A stretch of 64,000 nucleotides of DNA from Cellulomonas alba (GCF_030362835.1 NZ_JAUCGQ010000001.1:1033461-1097460), one strand, 5' to 3'; shown: positions 8,271 to 17,241, numbered from the stretch's first letter. The notes: generated by a model not told the origin, from the letters alone. Program-made: numbers and translations.

Positions 8271-9113
8271 GTGCGGCAGCTGCTCCGACGGCACCGATGG
8301 CGGATCGTCGCCTCGCTCACCATGGTCCTCGCGGTCACGGTCGGCGAAGTTGCCGTGCCCTACGTGATCGGCCGGGCCCTCGACGGCTACCTGGCAGGCT
8401 CGTACACGTGGTTGATCGTCCTCGCCGGCATCGGCTTGGCCACGATGCTGATCGCCACTGCTCGGCGTCTGCACGACGTGCGCCTGTACGGCAGGATCTA
8501 CGAGGAGCTCGGAGCGTCCACGCTCGCGCGCGACGTCGGGCTGTCGGCCAGCACGGCGCGTCTCAACATGCTGCGCGAGGTGGTCGACTTCCTCGAGTTC
8601 ACGCTCCCCGACGTGGTCGCCAACCTCGCCGCGTTCGTCGGGACGTTGATCTTCCTGGCCGGCTTGAGCGTCCCAGTGTTCACGGCCGCGCTCGCCATGG
8701 CCGGTGTCATCGGCGTCGTCTACGCGACGTCGACGGGTCGGACCTTGCGCTTCAACCGCGCCTACAACGACGAGTACGAGCGCCAGGTCGACGTCCTGCG
8801 CCGCAACGATCCCGTTCTCGCGCGGAACCACATCAGAGCGCTGAACCGCTGGAACATCAGGCTGTCCGATGTCGACACGGTCAACCTCGCGCTCTCGATG
8901 ACGCTGATGGTCGCGCTGCAGGTCTTCGCGATCGTCAGCTCCACGCGCGCGCACCTGGAATCCGGGATCGTGCTCTCCGTCCTCCTGTACGTCTTCGACT
9001 TCTCCTGGTCCGCGTCGATGCTCCCCGACTCGTGGCAGCAGTACCTTCGACTGCGCGACATCACCGCTCGGCTGCGCGACCTGGGAACGGGGGCGCAAGA
9101 GCCAACGGCCTGA
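8271..9113 (+). CDS. Stand-alone ABC exporter six-TM domain without ATPase
   Basis: A 280-residue membrane protein resembling the transmembrane domain of type-I ABC exporters. It begins VRQLLRRHRWRIVASLTMV and has about five or six membrane segments (for example GEVAVPYVIGRALDGYLAG and NLAAFVGTLIFLAGLSVPV). It ends after the membrane domain, with no Walker A, signature or Walker B motif. Free-standing six-TM ABC proteins are a known annotation class with no settled function. No ATPase gene is adjacent, so a partner would have to be supplied in trans. Base use looks less GC-biased than the neighbours, hinting at acquisition. Confidence 0.75.
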   Translation: MRQLLRRHRWRIVASLTMVLAVTVGEVAVPYVIGRALDGYLAGSYTWLIVLAGIGLATMLIATARRLHDVRLYGRIYEELGASTLARDVGLSASTARLNMLREVVDFLEFTLPDVVANLAAFVGTLIFLAGLSVPVFTAALAMAGVIGVVYATSTGRTLRFNRAYNDEYERQVDVLRRNDPVLARNHIRALNRWNIRLSDVDTVNLALSMTLMVALQVFAIVSSTRAHLESGIVLSVLLYVFDFSWSASMLPDSWQQYLRLRDITARLRDLGTGAQEPTA

Positions 9114-9254
9114 CGCTGTGTGCTGGTGTTGTGTCTCGTCCACGATCACGGTGGCGATGGTCAGCACGCGGGCCATCCAACCCCACGGCACCGACACGGC
9201 CCGCCCGAAGAGCGCCGCCGGTGAGGCATCTCACGGCGATGTCGCGCCCGCTCC

Positions 9255-9260
9255 TACGGT
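9255..9260 (+). promoter_or_regulatory. -10 box TACGGT, leaderless VOC gene
   Basis: TACGGT, six bases, then GTG at 9267. Confidence 0.6.
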
Positions 9261-9266
9261 GGGCGG

Positions 9267-9632
9267 GTGCGCTCGTCCCTCCGCATCGAGATCTTCCCGG
9301 CCGACCTGGACGCGACCGTCGAGTTCTGGACGCGCGCGCTCGGCTTCGCCGTCGAACGCGACGAGCGCCGGACAGCGTGGCCGTACGCCGCGCTGCGTCG
9401 CGGCGACGCGCTCGTCGGTGCCGCACAACGCGACCGGAAGCCGACCGCTCCGCGCCGCCCACCGGTCGGCGTCGAGATCGTCCTGGAGGTCGACGACCTC
9501 GAGGCCGCCCGGGAACGCCTCGACGAGGCCGGCGTCACTCCCGACGACGACGTGACGGACCAGCCGTGGGGCCTGCGCGACTTCCGCGTCGTCGACCCCG
9601 ACGGGTACTACGTCCGCGTCACCACGCGCTGA
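9267..9632 (+). CDS. VOC (glyoxalase/bleomycin-resistance) family protein
   Basis: A 121-residue single-gene member of the vicinal oxygen chelate superfamily, with paired beta-alpha-beta modules: SSLRIEIFPADLDATVEFWTR at the start, then VEIVLEVDDLEAARERL and WGLRDFRVVDPDGYYVRV. The final Glu/Asp metal position is uncertain. Substrate unknown; members include glyoxalase I, fosfomycin and bleomycin resistance proteins and dioxygenases. It is convergent with folD. Confidence 0.82.
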   Translation: MRSSLRIEIFPADLDATVEFWTRALGFAVERDERRTAWPYAALRRGDALVGAAQRDRKPTAPRRPPVGVEIVLEVDDLEAARERLDEAGVTPDDDVTDQPWGLRDFRVVDPDGYYVRVTTR

Positions 9633-9710
9633 CACCGGGCCGGACGTACGGCGGGCGTGCCGGTGAGCCCGAGGACCACCGGAACGCCCGCGCGGCCGTC
9701 CGTCGACGAG

Positions 9711-10592
9711 CTACGCCGACTGCCGCTCCGCCGCCTCGACCACGTTGCTCAGCAGCATCGCGCGCGTCATCGGCCCGACACCGCCCGGGTTGGGCGAGAC
9801 CCACGCCGCGACCTCGCGCACGCCGAGGTCGACGTCGCCGACGACGCGGTTCTTGCCCGTCGCCGGGTCGACCGCGCGCGAGACGCCGACGTCGACGACG
9901 ACGGCACCCGGCTTGACCATGTCGGCCGTGACGATCGACGGCACGCCGGCGGCGGCCACGATCACGTCGGCGTCCCGGGTCAGGGCCGCGAGATCCTTCG
10001 TGCCCGTGTGCGTCAGCGTGACCGTCGCGTTGAGCTCGCGACGCGTGAGGATCAGGCCGATCGAGCGCCCGACCGTCACGCCGCGCCCGACGACCACGAC
10101 GTTCGCGCCCGCGAGCGAGATGCTGTGCCGCTGGATCAGCTCGATGATGCCGTGCGGCGTGCACGGCAGCGGCGAGTCGATCGGCTCGTTGACGCGGAGC
10201 ACGAGGCGGCCGAGGTTCGTCGGGTGCAGGCCGTCCGCGTCCTTCGCCGGGTCGACGAGCTCGAGCACGCGGTTCGCGTCGATGCCCTTCGGCAGGGGCA
10301 GCTGGACGATGAAGCCGGTGCAGTCCGGGTTCTCGTTGAGCCGGTGCACGGCCGCCTCGATCTCGTCCTGCGTCGCCGTCGCGGGCAGGTCCTCGCGGAT
10401 CGACGCGATGCCGACCTCGGCGCAGTCGCGGTGCTTGCCCGCGACGTACCACTGCGAGCCCGGGTCGTCGCCGACGAGCAGCGTGCCGAGGCCGGGGACG
10501 ACCCCGCGCGCCGCGAGTGCGGCGACGCGCTGGGTCAGCTCCGTCTTGATCTGGGCCGCCGTGGCGGTCCCGTCGAGCAGCTGGGCCGTCAT
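9711..10592 (-). CDS. folD: Methylenetetrahydrofolate dehydrogenase/cyclohydrolase
   Basis: A 293-residue bifunctional enzyme that interconverts 5,10-methylene-, methenyl- and 10-formyl-tetrahydrofolate. It shows the expected motifs: [25 protein letters not shown] (catalytic Tyr/Lys region), [33 protein letters not shown] (NADP site) and a C-terminal [13 protein letters not shown]. It sits nine bases behind glyA, so one mRNA would carry both and share the upstream ZTP riboswitch. It supplies formyl-folate for PurN and PurH and the folate recycled by PurU. Confidence 0.96.
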   Translation of the reverse strand: MTAQLLDGTATAAQIKTELTQRVAALAARGVVPGLGTLLVGDDPGSQWYVAGKHRDCAEVGIASIREDLPATATQDEIEAAVHRLNENPDCTGFIVQLPLPKGIDANRVLELVDPAKDADGLHPTNLGRLVLRVNEPIDSPLPCTPHGIIELIQRHSISLAGANVVVVGRGVTVGRSIGLILTRRELNATVTLTHTGTKDLAALTRDADVIVAAAGVPSIVTADMVKPGAVVVDVGVSRAVDPATGKNRVVGDVDLGVREVAAWVSPNPGGVGPMTRAMLLSNVVEAAERQSA

Positions 10593-10601
10593 GCGGGCGC
10601 C

Positions 10602-11891
10602 TCAGTACTGCTGGAGGTCGGCGTAGAGCGGGAACGACTCCGTCAGCTTCGTCACCCGGGCGCGCAACGCGTCGACGTCCGTCGAGGAGCCGTTGACCAG
10701 CGCGTTCGCGATGATGTCGGCGACCTCGGTGAACTCGACGTCGCCGAAGCCGCGGGTCGCGAGCGCGGGCGTGCCGATGCGCAGGCCCGACGTGACGCGG
10801 GGCGGCCGCGGGTCGAACGGCACCGCGTTGCGGTTCACCGTGATGCCTGCGGCGTGCAGGAGGTCCTCGGCCTGCTGGCCGTCGAGGTCGCTGTGGCGCA
10901 GGTCGACGAGCGCGAGGTGCACGTCGGTGCCGCCCGTCAGGACCGAGACGCCGGCTGCCGCGACGTCGGCCGCCGAGAGGCGCTCGGCGATGATGCGCGC
11001 GCCGTCGAGCGTGCGCTGCTGGCGCGCCTTGAAGTCGTCGGACGCGGCGACCTTGAACGCGACGGCCTTGGCGGCGATCACGTGCATCAGCGGGCCGCCC
11101 TGCTGACCCGGGAAGACGGCCGAGTCGATCTTCTTGGCGTACTCCTCCTTGCTCAGGATGAAGCCCGAGCGGGGGCCGCCGATCGTCTTGTGCACGGTCG
11201 AGGAGACGACGTCGGAGTGCGGCACCGGGGACGGGTGCAGGCCCGCGGCGACCAGACCGGCGAAGTGCGCCATGTCGACCCAGAGCTTGGCGCCGACCTC
11301 GTCGGCGATCTCGCGGAACGCGGCGAAGTCGAGGTGGCGCGGGTACGCGGACCAGCCGCCGATGATGACGTCGGGCCGGTGCTCGAGCGCCGCCTTGCGG
11401 ACCGCCTCGGGCTCGATGCGGAAGGTCTGCGGGTCGACGCCGTACGCCGCGACGTCGTAGAGCTTGCCGGAGAAGTTGATCTTCATGCCGTGCGTCAGGT
11501 GGCCGCCGTGCGCGAGCTCGAGGCCGAGGATCTTGTCGCCCGCGTTGATGAGCGCGTGCAGCACGGCCGCGTTGGCCGTCGCGCCCGAGTGCGGCTGGAC
11601 GTTCGCGTGCTCGGCGCCGAACAGGTCCTTCGCGCGCTGGATCGCGATGTTCTCGGCGATGTCGACCTGCTCGCAGCCGCCGTAGTAGCGGCGGCCGGGG
11701 TAGCCCTCGGCGTACTTGTTCGTCAGGACCGAGCCCTGCGCCTGCAGGACGGCCCGCGGCACGAAGTTCTCGGACGCGATCATCTCGAGCGTGCCCTGCT
11801 GGCGGGCCAGCTCGCCGTCGAGGACGGCGGCGATCTCGGGGTCGAGGTCGGCCAGGTTCTGGTCGAGGATCGGGGTGCTGTCGGCGCTCAT
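10602..11891 (-). CDS. glyA: Serine hydroxymethyltransferase
   Basis: A 429-residue PLP enzyme that converts serine and tetrahydrofolate to glycine and methylene-THF. Motifs: [30 protein letters not shown], then [16 protein letters not shown] with the PLP lysine, and a C-terminal [12 protein letters not shown]. The ATG at 11891 is preceded by AAGGAG. The 5' leader holds a ZTP riboswitch and a TAGGCT promoter. It is the first gene of the glyA-folD operon. Confidence 0.97.
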   Translation of the reverse strand: MSADSTPILDQNLADLDPEIAAVLDGELARQQGTLEMIASENFVPRAVLQAQGSVLTNKYAEGYPGRRYYGGCEQVDIAENIAIQRAKDLFGAEHANVQPHSGATANAAVLHALINAGDKILGLELAHGGHLTHGMKINFSGKLYDVAAYGVDPQTFRIEPEAVRKAALEHRPDVIIGGWSAYPRHLDFAAFREIADEVGAKLWVDMAHFAGLVAAGLHPSPVPHSDVVSSTVHKTIGGPRSGFILSKEEYAKKIDSAVFPGQQGGPLMHVIAAKAVAFKVAASDDFKARQQRTLDGARIIAERLSAADVAAAGVSVLTGGTDVHLALVDLRHSDLDGQQAEDLLHAAGITVNRNAVPFDPRPPRVTSGLRIGTPALATRGFGDVEFTEVADIIANALVNGSSTDVDALRARVTKLTESFPLYADLQQY

Positions 11892-11984
11892 CGGGGCTCC
11901 TTGGCTCAGCGGCATCAGCGGACGGATGACGATGCGACGCGCGAACCCGGCACGCGGACGGGCACGCACACACGCGGTGTGGTG

Positions 11985-12068
11985 ACCGTGGGCCCAGGCG
12001 TCCGACCCGAAGTCTGCTGCTGCGTCGCTCCCCGGTGGTTCCCCACCCTGGCGCCAGTCGCGACGCGC
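11985..12068 (-). ncRNA. ZTP riboswitch (pfl motif) upstream of glyA-folD
   Basis: Read on the minus strand, the leader contains the conserved pfl-motif blocks in order: CGACTGGCG (12060-12052), a GGTGG/CCACC stem, GGGGAGC (12033-12027), and the 3' half CGCCTGGGC (12000-11992), which forms the ligand-side pseudoknot partner. These are the most conserved positions of the ZTP/ZMP aptamer. The class senses AICAR phosphates, which build up when 10-formyl-THF is short, and usually switches on folate genes such as glyA and folD. I identified it by eye from the consensus, not by a covariance search. About 95 bases separate it from the glyA start, enough for an expression platform. Confidence 0.88.
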
Positions 12069-12070
12069 AC

Positions 12071-12076
12071 AGCCTA
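12071..12076 (-). promoter_or_regulatory. -10 box TAGGCT for glyA-folD
   Basis: TAGGCT on the minus strand, just ahead of the riboswitch. The predicted start near 12064 makes the aptamer the first structure transcribed. Confidence 0.6.
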
Positions 12077-12306
12077 CCAACCGGCGGCGCCGGTCCGGCC
12101 CGGATCTGCCGCTCCTGGGTCCGGGCCGCTGCGTCCCGGCCGCGCCGTCCGTGCGGAGGGTCGAGCACGGCGGGCCGACGCCACGCTCGGGAGGTCGCAT
12201 CCGACTCGACTCTCCGCACCGACGGTCAGCGGCGCTCGCGATCTCCCGGCGGGTTCCTTCCGCGGGTGGGGGTTGCAGGGGCCGTCTGCAAGGCGTACGG
12301 TCGTAT

Positions 12307-12322
12307 TCAACCTCAAGGTTGA
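12307..12322. promoter_or_regulatory. Palindromic operator upstream of arsR-type gene
   Basis: TCAACCT-CA-AGGTTGA is a perfect inverted repeat with 7-bp arms, ending 21 bases before the GTG of the ArsR-family gene. Such a site fits a dimeric winged-helix repressor and suggests autoregulation of the three-gene operon. Confidence 0.65.
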
Positions 12323-12343
12323 TTACGAAGAAGGCGGCCCCCC

Positions 12344-12688
12344 GTGGACCTCGAGCCCGACGACGACCAGCTCGACCGCGCGTTCCTCGCGCTGGCCGAC
12401 CCGGTGCGTCGGCGGATCGTGGCCCGGCTCTCGAGGGGTCCCGCCACCGTCAACGAGCTCGCCGCACCGCACGCGATGTCGCTGCAGGCGGTGTCCAAGC
12501 ACATCCACGTGCTGGAGCAGGCGGGCCTCGTCACCCGCACGCGCGACGCCCAGCGTCGGCCCGTGCACCTCGCCCCCGAGGCGCTCGAACGCCTCACCGC
12601 CTGGATCGACCGCTACCGGCTGATCCACGAGCGGCGCTTCCGCACCCTCGACGCGCTGCTCACCCCGCCGCAGGAGCAGGAACCATGA
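12344..12688 (+). CDS. ArsR-family winged-helix repressor
   Basis: A 114-residue regulator. The winged helix spans about residues 10-90: [20 protein letters not shown], then [19 protein letters not shown] (recognition helix) and [14 protein letters not shown]. There are no metal-binding cysteines, so it belongs to the metal-free branch that typically partners an AHSA1/SRPBCC gene. The next gene overlaps it by 4 bp (ATGA). The GTG start follows the purine-rich GAAGAAGG. Confidence 0.9.
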   Translation: MDLEPDDDQLDRAFLALADPVRRRIVARLSRGPATVNELAAPHAMSLQAVSKHIHVLEQAGLVTRTRDAQRRPVHLAPEALERLTAWIDRYRLIHERRFRTLDALLTPPQEQEP

Positions 12689-13164
12689 CGAACCCCGTGC
12701 ACATCGACGCCCCTGCCGGCGTCCCGTTCATCGACATCACGCGCGAGTTCGACGCGCCGGTCTCGCGCGTCTTCGAGGCCCACGCGCGGCCCGAGCTCGT
12801 CGCCCGGTGGCTCGGCTTCGACATCGAGATCGGCGAGTGGGACTTCGTCTCGGGCGGCCGCTGGCGGTTCGACGACGTCGACGAGGGCCGGCGCTACGCC
12901 TTCCGCGGCATGTTCCACACGGTCCGCACCGACGAGATCGCGATCCAGACGTTCGAGTACGAGGGCTTCCAGGACGTCGTCGCGATCGAGACCCTGCGCT
13001 TCACCGACCTCGGCGACGGCCGCACCCGCCTCGACATCCACTCGGTGTACCCGACCCTCGAGGCCCGCGACGGCATGGTCGAGAGCGGCATGGAGCGCGG
13101 CGTCACGCAGGGCTACGAGAAGCTCGACCGCGTGCTCGCCCCCCAGGTCGCCGAGCACGCCTGA
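12685..13164 (+). CDS. SRPBCC/AHSA1-family protein
   Basis: A 159-residue START-like ligand-binding protein: ITREFDAPVSRVFEAHARPELVARWL at the start, then GGRWRFDD and a C-terminal helix GMERGVTQGYEKLDRVL. It has the usual length for AHSA1 proteins encoded next to ArsR repressors. The ligand is unknown. The 4-bp overlap with the repressor gene indicates co-translation. A VOC protein follows 40 bases downstream. Confidence 0.88.
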   Translation: MTNPVHIDAPAGVPFIDITREFDAPVSRVFEAHARPELVARWLGFDIEIGEWDFVSGGRWRFDDVDEGRRYAFRGMFHTVRTDEIAIQTFEYEGFQDVVAIETLRFTDLGDGRTRLDIHSVYPTLEARDGMVESGMERGVTQGYEKLDRVLAPQVAEHA

Positions 13165-13204
13165 ACCCCATCCCGACCCCACCCGCACACGAAGGAGCAC
13201 GACC

Positions 13205-13690
13205 ATGGGCATCGTCCACCCGTTCCTCTGGTACTCCGACACCGCGCTCGAGGCCGCCGAGTTCTACGTCTCGGTGTTCCCGAACAGCCGGATCGTCAAC
13301 GTCGTCCAGGCGCCCGCCGACATGCCGGACGTCAAGAAGGGCGACCCGTTCGTCGTCGAGTTCGAGCTCGACGGGCAGCGCGTCGAGGCCATCTCGGCCG
13401 GGCCCTCCCTGAAGCTGAACGCCGCGTTCTCGTTCGTCGTCGACTGCGAGGACCAGGCGGAGATCGACCGCTACTGGGACGCGCTGCTGGCGGACGGCGG
13501 CAAGGAGGTGGCGTGCGGCTGGCTCGAGGACCGCTTCGGCCTCTCCTGGCAGATCGTGCCGCGCAAGCTGCAGGAGCTGACGCTGAGCAAGGACGCCGAC
13601 CCCGAGGGCGCGGCGCGTGCGACGGCGGCCATGCTGCAGATGGTCAAGCTCGACATCGCACAGCTCGAGGCGGCCTACCGGGGCGAGTGA
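13205..13690 (+). CDS. VOC protein, PhnB/3-demethylubiquinone-methyltransferase-like
   Basis: A 161-residue member of the PhnB-like VOC branch: HPFLWYSDTALEAAEFYVS at the start, FSFVVDCEDQAEIDRYWDAL in the middle, then CGWLEDRFGLSWQIVPRKL. The name is inherited from sequence similarity; methyltransferase activity is not expected. It is preceded by AAGGAG and is the third gene of the ArsR operon. The set (ArsR, AHSA1, VOC) recurs in actinobacteria, often with no known substrate. Confidence 0.85.
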   Translation: MGIVHPFLWYSDTALEAAEFYVSVFPNSRIVNVVQAPADMPDVKKGDPFVVEFELDGQRVEAISAGPSLKLNAAFSFVVDCEDQAEIDRYWDALLADGGKEVACGWLEDRFGLSWQIVPRKLQELTLSKDADPEGAARATAAMLQMVKLDIAQLEAAYRGE

Positions 13691-13821
13691 CGGGCAGGGA
13701 CGGCGATGGCTCGGGACGCGAGCCGCGACATCCGGTCCGTGGAAGTCACCCCTCCCCGCGCCGGTAGCCGATAGCGTCCCGGGCGACCGGTCCACAGCCA
13801 GCACCCAGCAAGGAGACCCGG

Positions 13822-14442
13822 ATGACCGAGCAGGACCCGACCGCCCAGCCGCCCGCGGCGCCCGCCGCGCCGCAGTACGCCGGCCCGCCTTCGGCCCCGC
13901 AGTACGGCGGCCCGCCGGCTGCCCCGCAGTACGGCGCACCGCCCAGCGCACCCCAGTACGTCGCGCAGGCCCAGCCGGTCCCGGCGCCCGAGCGGCCGGC
14001 CACCATCACGCGCGCCGTCCAGCTGATGTACGTCGGCGCGGCGCTCAGCGTCGTCGGGGTCGTCATCGCGTGGGCGAGCAAGAGCCAGATCCGCGACAAG
14101 GTCGCGAGCGCCAGCACGAGCACGACGCTGAGCGCGAGCGACCTCGACGCGCTCGTCAACGTCACGCTGGCGATCGCGACCGTCAGCGCGCTGGTCGGCG
14201 TCGGCCTGTGGATCTGGATGGCGGTGAAGAACGGTGCCGGGCGGCCGTGGGCCCGCATCGTCGCCACCGTGCTGGGCGGCCTTAACGTGGCGTCGACCCT
14301 GTCGATGCTCCCGCGCAGCGCCGGCGCGTCCGTCGGGCTGTCGATCGTGTCCCTGGCGCTCGCCGTCGTGATCCTCGTGCTCCTGTGGCGGCCCGCGTCG
14401 TCCGAGTACTACCGCGCCAGCGAGGCCGCGCGCCGCGCCTGA
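13822..14442 (+). CDS. Proline-rich four-TM membrane protein
   Basis: A 206-residue protein I do not recognise beyond its architecture. The first ~55 residues are cytoplasmic and repeat GPPSAPQYGG-type units. About four membrane segments follow (near 65-85, 107-130, 143-160 and 168-190). Similar small proteins in actinobacteria are annotated only as DUF-type or hypothetical. AAGGAG precedes the ATG. Confidence 0.75.
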   Translation: MTEQDPTAQPPAAPAAPQYAGPPSAPQYGGPPAAPQYGAPPSAPQYVAQAQPVPAPERPATITRAVQLMYVGAALSVVGVVIAWASKSQIRDKVASASTSTTLSASDLDALVNVTLAIATVSALVGVGLWIWMAVKNGAGRPWARIVATVLGGLNVASTLSMLPRSAGASVGLSIVSLALAVVILVLLWRPASSEYYRASEAARRA

Positions 14443-14451
14443 CGTCGCCCG

Positions 14452-14487
14452 CAGGGTGGGTCGACCGTCACCGGTCGGCCCACCCTG
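14452..14487 (+). terminator. Stem-loop terminator
   Basis: CAGGGTGGG and CCCACCCTG flank an inner CGACCG/CGGTCG stem with a TCAC loop, giving about 16 pairs. It lies between two convergent genes and can serve both. Confidence 0.75.
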
Positions 14488-14524
14488 TCGCACGTCCGGC
14501 GACCGCGCCGTTCGCGGCCGCCGT

Positions 14525-15343
14525 TCAGGTGATGTCCCAGAGGTGCCGGTAGAACGCGGCCCGCTCGTCGTCGGGCTCGACGCCGTACGCCTCGACCACC
14601 GCGTCCTCGTACCCCGGCCCGTAGTTCCACACGGTGTTCCGCGCCGCGACGGCGAGGTCCGCCCACCGGTCCGCGACGCCCAGCGCGCCCAGGTCGACGT
14701 GCCCGCTCCACCGGCCCTCGTCGTCCAGCAGCGTGTTCGGCGCGCACGCGTCGCCGTGGCAGACCACGAGCAGGTCGACGGGCGGCGCCGCGGGGAGCGC
14801 GTCGAGCGCCGCCTCGCGCCGGTCGAGCTCGGCCTCCAGAGCCGCGTCGAGCCGGCCGGACGCCCGTCGCTCGGCCGTGCGCTGACGCGCCGCCTCGACC
14901 CGCGCGCCGACGCCCCAGTCGAACGGGCAGCCGTCGGCCGGGAGCGCGTCGTGCATCGCGCGCAGACCCGCGCCGATCGCCCGCGCTGCGGTGCGGGGCT
15001 CGGCGAGCCACCGCTCGTCGACCGCGGACCTCCCGGCGAGGGCGCGCGTGACGATCCAGGCGCCCTCGTCGTCGGAGCCCTGGTCGAGGAGCGCGGGAAC
15101 CGGCGTCCACCGGCCCGCCCACGCGAGCCGCCGGGCCTCCGCGTCGAGGTCGAGACCGCTGCGCGCCGGGGCCCACTTGAGGTAGGAGTCGGACAGCCGG
15201 AACGTCAGGCCGCCGAGCTCGTTGCGCCAGACGACGTCCGGCGCCGCGCCGACGAGCGCCCGGACGGCGCGCGGAACGGCGACGGGCCCCGGCGGGCGCC
15301 CCGACAGGAAGGCGGGTCGCTCCGCTGGGTCAGCCGTCGGCAC
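14525..15343 (-). CDS. Aminoglycoside-phosphotransferase-like kinase
   Basis: A 272-residue protein-kinase-fold phosphotransferase. The catalytic loop HGDACAPNTLLDD (HxDxxxxN) and metal motif GHVDLGALGVADRWADLA match APH(3')-type enzymes, and the N-terminal YLKWAP supplies the ATP lysine. Chromosomal APH-like kinases are common in actinobacteria and often act on substrates other than drugs, so resistance should not be assumed. The GTG at 15343 lies 14 bp inside the upstream acetyltransferase gene, so the two are coupled. Confidence 0.82.
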   Translation of the reverse strand: MPTADPAERPAFLSGRPPGPVAVPRAVRALVGAAPDVVWRNELGGLTFRLSDSYLKWAPARSGLDLDAEARRLAWAGRWTPVPALLDQGSDDEGAWIVTRALAGRSAVDERWLAEPRTAARAIGAGLRAMHDALPADGCPFDWGVGARVEAARQRTAERRASGRLDAALEAELDRREAALDALPAAPPVDLLVVCHGDACAPNTLLDDEGRWSGHVDLGALGVADRWADLAVAARNTVWNYGPGYEDAVVEAYGVEPDDERAAFYRHLWDIT

Positions 15344-15869
15344 CGGCGCGCTCGTCGGCCTCGTCCACGCCCGCCAGGTCGTCGGCGACGTCGGGGCCGA
15401 GCAGCTTGCGCAGGTACGCGTACGTGAGGTCGCCGGCGTGCTGGTCGTGCTGGTGCTCGTAGCCGTGCTTGGCGTAGAAGCTGAGGTTCTGCAGCGAGTC
15501 GCGCCCGGTGAACACCCAGACCTCCTCGATGCCGTCGGGCAGGTAGGGCAGGATCGCCGCGAGCAGCGCCGTGCCGACGCCGCGGCCCTGGAGGTCCGGC
15601 GCGACCGCGAACCGGCCGAGCGTCGCCTTGGTCCCTTCGACGAGCACGCGGATCGACCCCACGAGCCGGTGGCCCGCCCAGGCGCCGAGCGTGATCACGC
15701 CGTCCGCCCGCAGGTCGGCCTTCAGCTCGCCGAGCGTCTGCGTGAGCGGCGGGATGTTCGGGTCGCCGTACTGCTGGGCCTCCGTGACGAACGCGGCACG
15801 GCGCAGCGTGAGCAGCTCGCCTGCGGCGTCGAGGGGGACAGGTCGGATGTCGAGGTCGTCCTGCGGCAT
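15330..15869 (-). CDS. GNAT-family N-acetyltransferase
   Basis: A 179-residue acetyl-CoA-dependent acetyltransferase. The CoA-binding motif is FAVAPDLQGRGVGTALL, followed by a C-terminal SFYAKHGYEHQHDQ strand-helix. Substrate unknown. It is the first gene of a two-gene operon with the APH-like kinase. The ATG at 15869 is chosen because GACGAT sits six bases upstream. Confidence 0.85.
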   Translation of the reverse strand: MPQDDLDIRPVPLDAAGELLTLRRAAFVTEAQQYGDPNIPPLTQTLGELKADLRADGVITLGAWAGHRLVGSIRVLVEGTKATLGRFAVAPDLQGRGVGTALLAAILPYLPDGIEEVWVFTGRDSLQNLSFYAKHGYEHQHDQHAGDLTYAYLRKLLGPDVADDLAGVDEADERAGADG

Positions 15870-15875
15870 GCGCCC

Positions 15876-15881
15876 ATCGTC
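15876..15881 (-). promoter_or_regulatory. GACGAT -10-like box, leaderless GNAT gene
   Basis: GACGAT on the minus strand, six bases (GGGCGC) before the ATG at 15869. The same hexamer and spacing recur at three other genes in the window. Confidence 0.5.
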
Positions 15882-15903
15882 TCAGCCGTCGCTGCGGGCG
15901 CAC

Positions 15904-15909
15904 TACTCT
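15904..15909 (+). promoter_or_regulatory. -10 box TACTCT for purU
   Basis: TACTCT, eight bases, then GTG at 15918. It would give a leaderless or one-to-two-base leader transcript. Confidence 0.5.
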
Positions 15910-15917
15910 CGGGCTTC

Positions 15918-16781
15918 GTGTCCCACGACTCGGAAGCCGTCACCCACTGGGTCCTGACCCTCTCGTGCCCCGACCGGCCCGGCATCGTCGCCGCCGTCGC
16001 GGGGCTGCTCGCCGACCACGGCGGGAACATCACCGAGTCGCAGCAGTTCGGGGACGAGCTCTCCGGCCTGTTCTTCATGCGCGTGCAGGTCACCGCCGCC
16101 GCGTCGCGCGAGGTGCTCGAGGGCGCGCTCGGCGAGCTCGCCGGGCGGTTCGACATGGACTGGTCGCTCGACGTGGCGGGCCGCCCGGTCCGGACCCTCG
16201 TCATGGGCTCCACCGCGGCGCACTGCCTCAACGACCTCGCGTTCCGCCAGCGCTCCGAGAACCTGCCGATCGACATCGTCGCCGTCGTCTCGAACCACAC
16301 CGCGCTCGAGCCGCTCGCGCAGTTCTACGGCATCCCGTTCCACCACGTGCCGGTCACGTCGACGACGAAGGCCGCCGCCGAGGCGCGCCTCCTCGAGCTG
16401 GTGGCCGAGCTCGACGTCGAGCTCGTGGTGCTCGCGCGGTACATGCAGATCCTGTCCGACGACCTGTGCCGCGAGCTCGCCGGCCGCGTCATCAACATCC
16501 ACCACTCGTTCCTGCCGTCGTTCAAGGGCGCCCGCCCGTACGCGCAGGCGCACGACCGGGGCGTCAAGCTGATCGGCGCGACCGCGCACTACGTGACGGG
16601 CGACCTCGACGAGGGCCCGATCATCGAGCAGGACGTCGAGCGCGTGGACCACACGCGCGGCGTCGAGGACCTCGTGGCGCTGGGCCAGGACGTCGAGCGG
16701 CGCGCCCTGGCGCGGGCCGTGCGGTGGCACGCGGAGCACCGCGTGCTCCTGGACGGCCGGCGCACGATCGTCTTCCGCTGA
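15918..16781 (+). CDS. purU: Formyltetrahydrofolate deformylase
   Basis: A 287-residue enzyme that hydrolyses 10-formyl-THF to formate and THF, balancing one-carbon pools. An N-terminal ACT domain (residues ~8-85: VLTLSCPDRPGIVAAVAG, GNITESQQF) is joined to a formyltransferase-fold domain with HHSFLPSFKGARPYAQA and GATAHYVTGDLDEGPIIEQ, carrying the catalytic His and Asp. Its length fits, and the ACT domain separates it from PurN. It sits between unrelated genes, with its own start signal. Confidence 0.95.
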   Translation: MSHDSEAVTHWVLTLSCPDRPGIVAAVAGLLADHGGNITESQQFGDELSGLFFMRVQVTAAASREVLEGALGELAGRFDMDWSLDVAGRPVRTLVMGSTAAHCLNDLAFRQRSENLPIDIVAVVSNHTALEPLAQFYGIPFHHVPVTSTTKAAAEARLLELVAELDVELVVLARYMQILSDDLCRELAGRVINIHHSFLPSFKGARPYAQAHDRGVKLIGATAHYVTGDLDEGPIIEQDVERVDHTRGVEDLVALGQDVERRALARAVRWHAEHRVLLDGRRTIVFR

Positions 16782-16869
16782 CGGGCTGCCGCGAGGCACC
16801 CGTACGGAGGACGCGCGCGAGGCCGGGCGCTCGTTACGGTCGGCGCAGCCCCGCTCCGAGGAGGACTCC

Positions 16870-17241
16870 GTGACCGCGCGTCGCATCGCCGCAGCCCTCG
16901 CCGGGCTCGCGCTCGTCCTGGCCCCCGTCGTCGTGTCCGCACCGGCGCAGGCGAGCGCGACGCGCGCCTGCGCGGCCCACATGACGGTGGCCCACCCGCA
17001 CCACTACGGCACGACGCAGGTGGTGGTCACGAAGCTGGCGAAGGGTGCCAAGGTCACGACGGTCGCGCACTACAAGTCGACGAGCACGAAGAAGACGGCG
17101 ACCGCGACCTCGGCCGGCAAGGCGACGACGACGTACCGCGTCGCGTCCGCCACGTACGGGCGGAAGGTGCCCGTCACGGTCACGGCGGTGAAGGGCAGCA
17201 CGCACTGGTCGTGCAGCACGTCCTTCACGCCGCTCGGCTGA
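16870..17241 (+). CDS. Small secreted protein, one conserved cysteine pair
   Basis: A 123-residue protein. Residues 1-28 form a Sec signal peptide (MTARRIAAALAGLALVLAP then SAPAQA). The mature part is Thr/Lys/Ala-rich and beta-like, with cysteines near its start (TRACAAH) and end (WSCSTS) that could form a disulfide, like one Ig-like repeat of actinobacterial surface proteins. Function unknown. The GTG start follows GAGGAGGA. Confidence 0.75.
   Translation: MTARRIAAALAGLALVLAPVVVSAPAQASATRACAAHMTVAHPHHYGTTQVVVTKLAKGAKVTTVAHYKSTSTKKTATATSAGKATTTYRVASATYGRKVPVTVTAVKGSTHWSCSTSFTPLG

Noticed and set aside
14525..15343. Aminoglycoside resistance gene
   Set aside because: The fold matches APH enzymes, but it is chromosomal, coupled to a GNAT gene and not in a mobile context, so a drug substrate is not supported.
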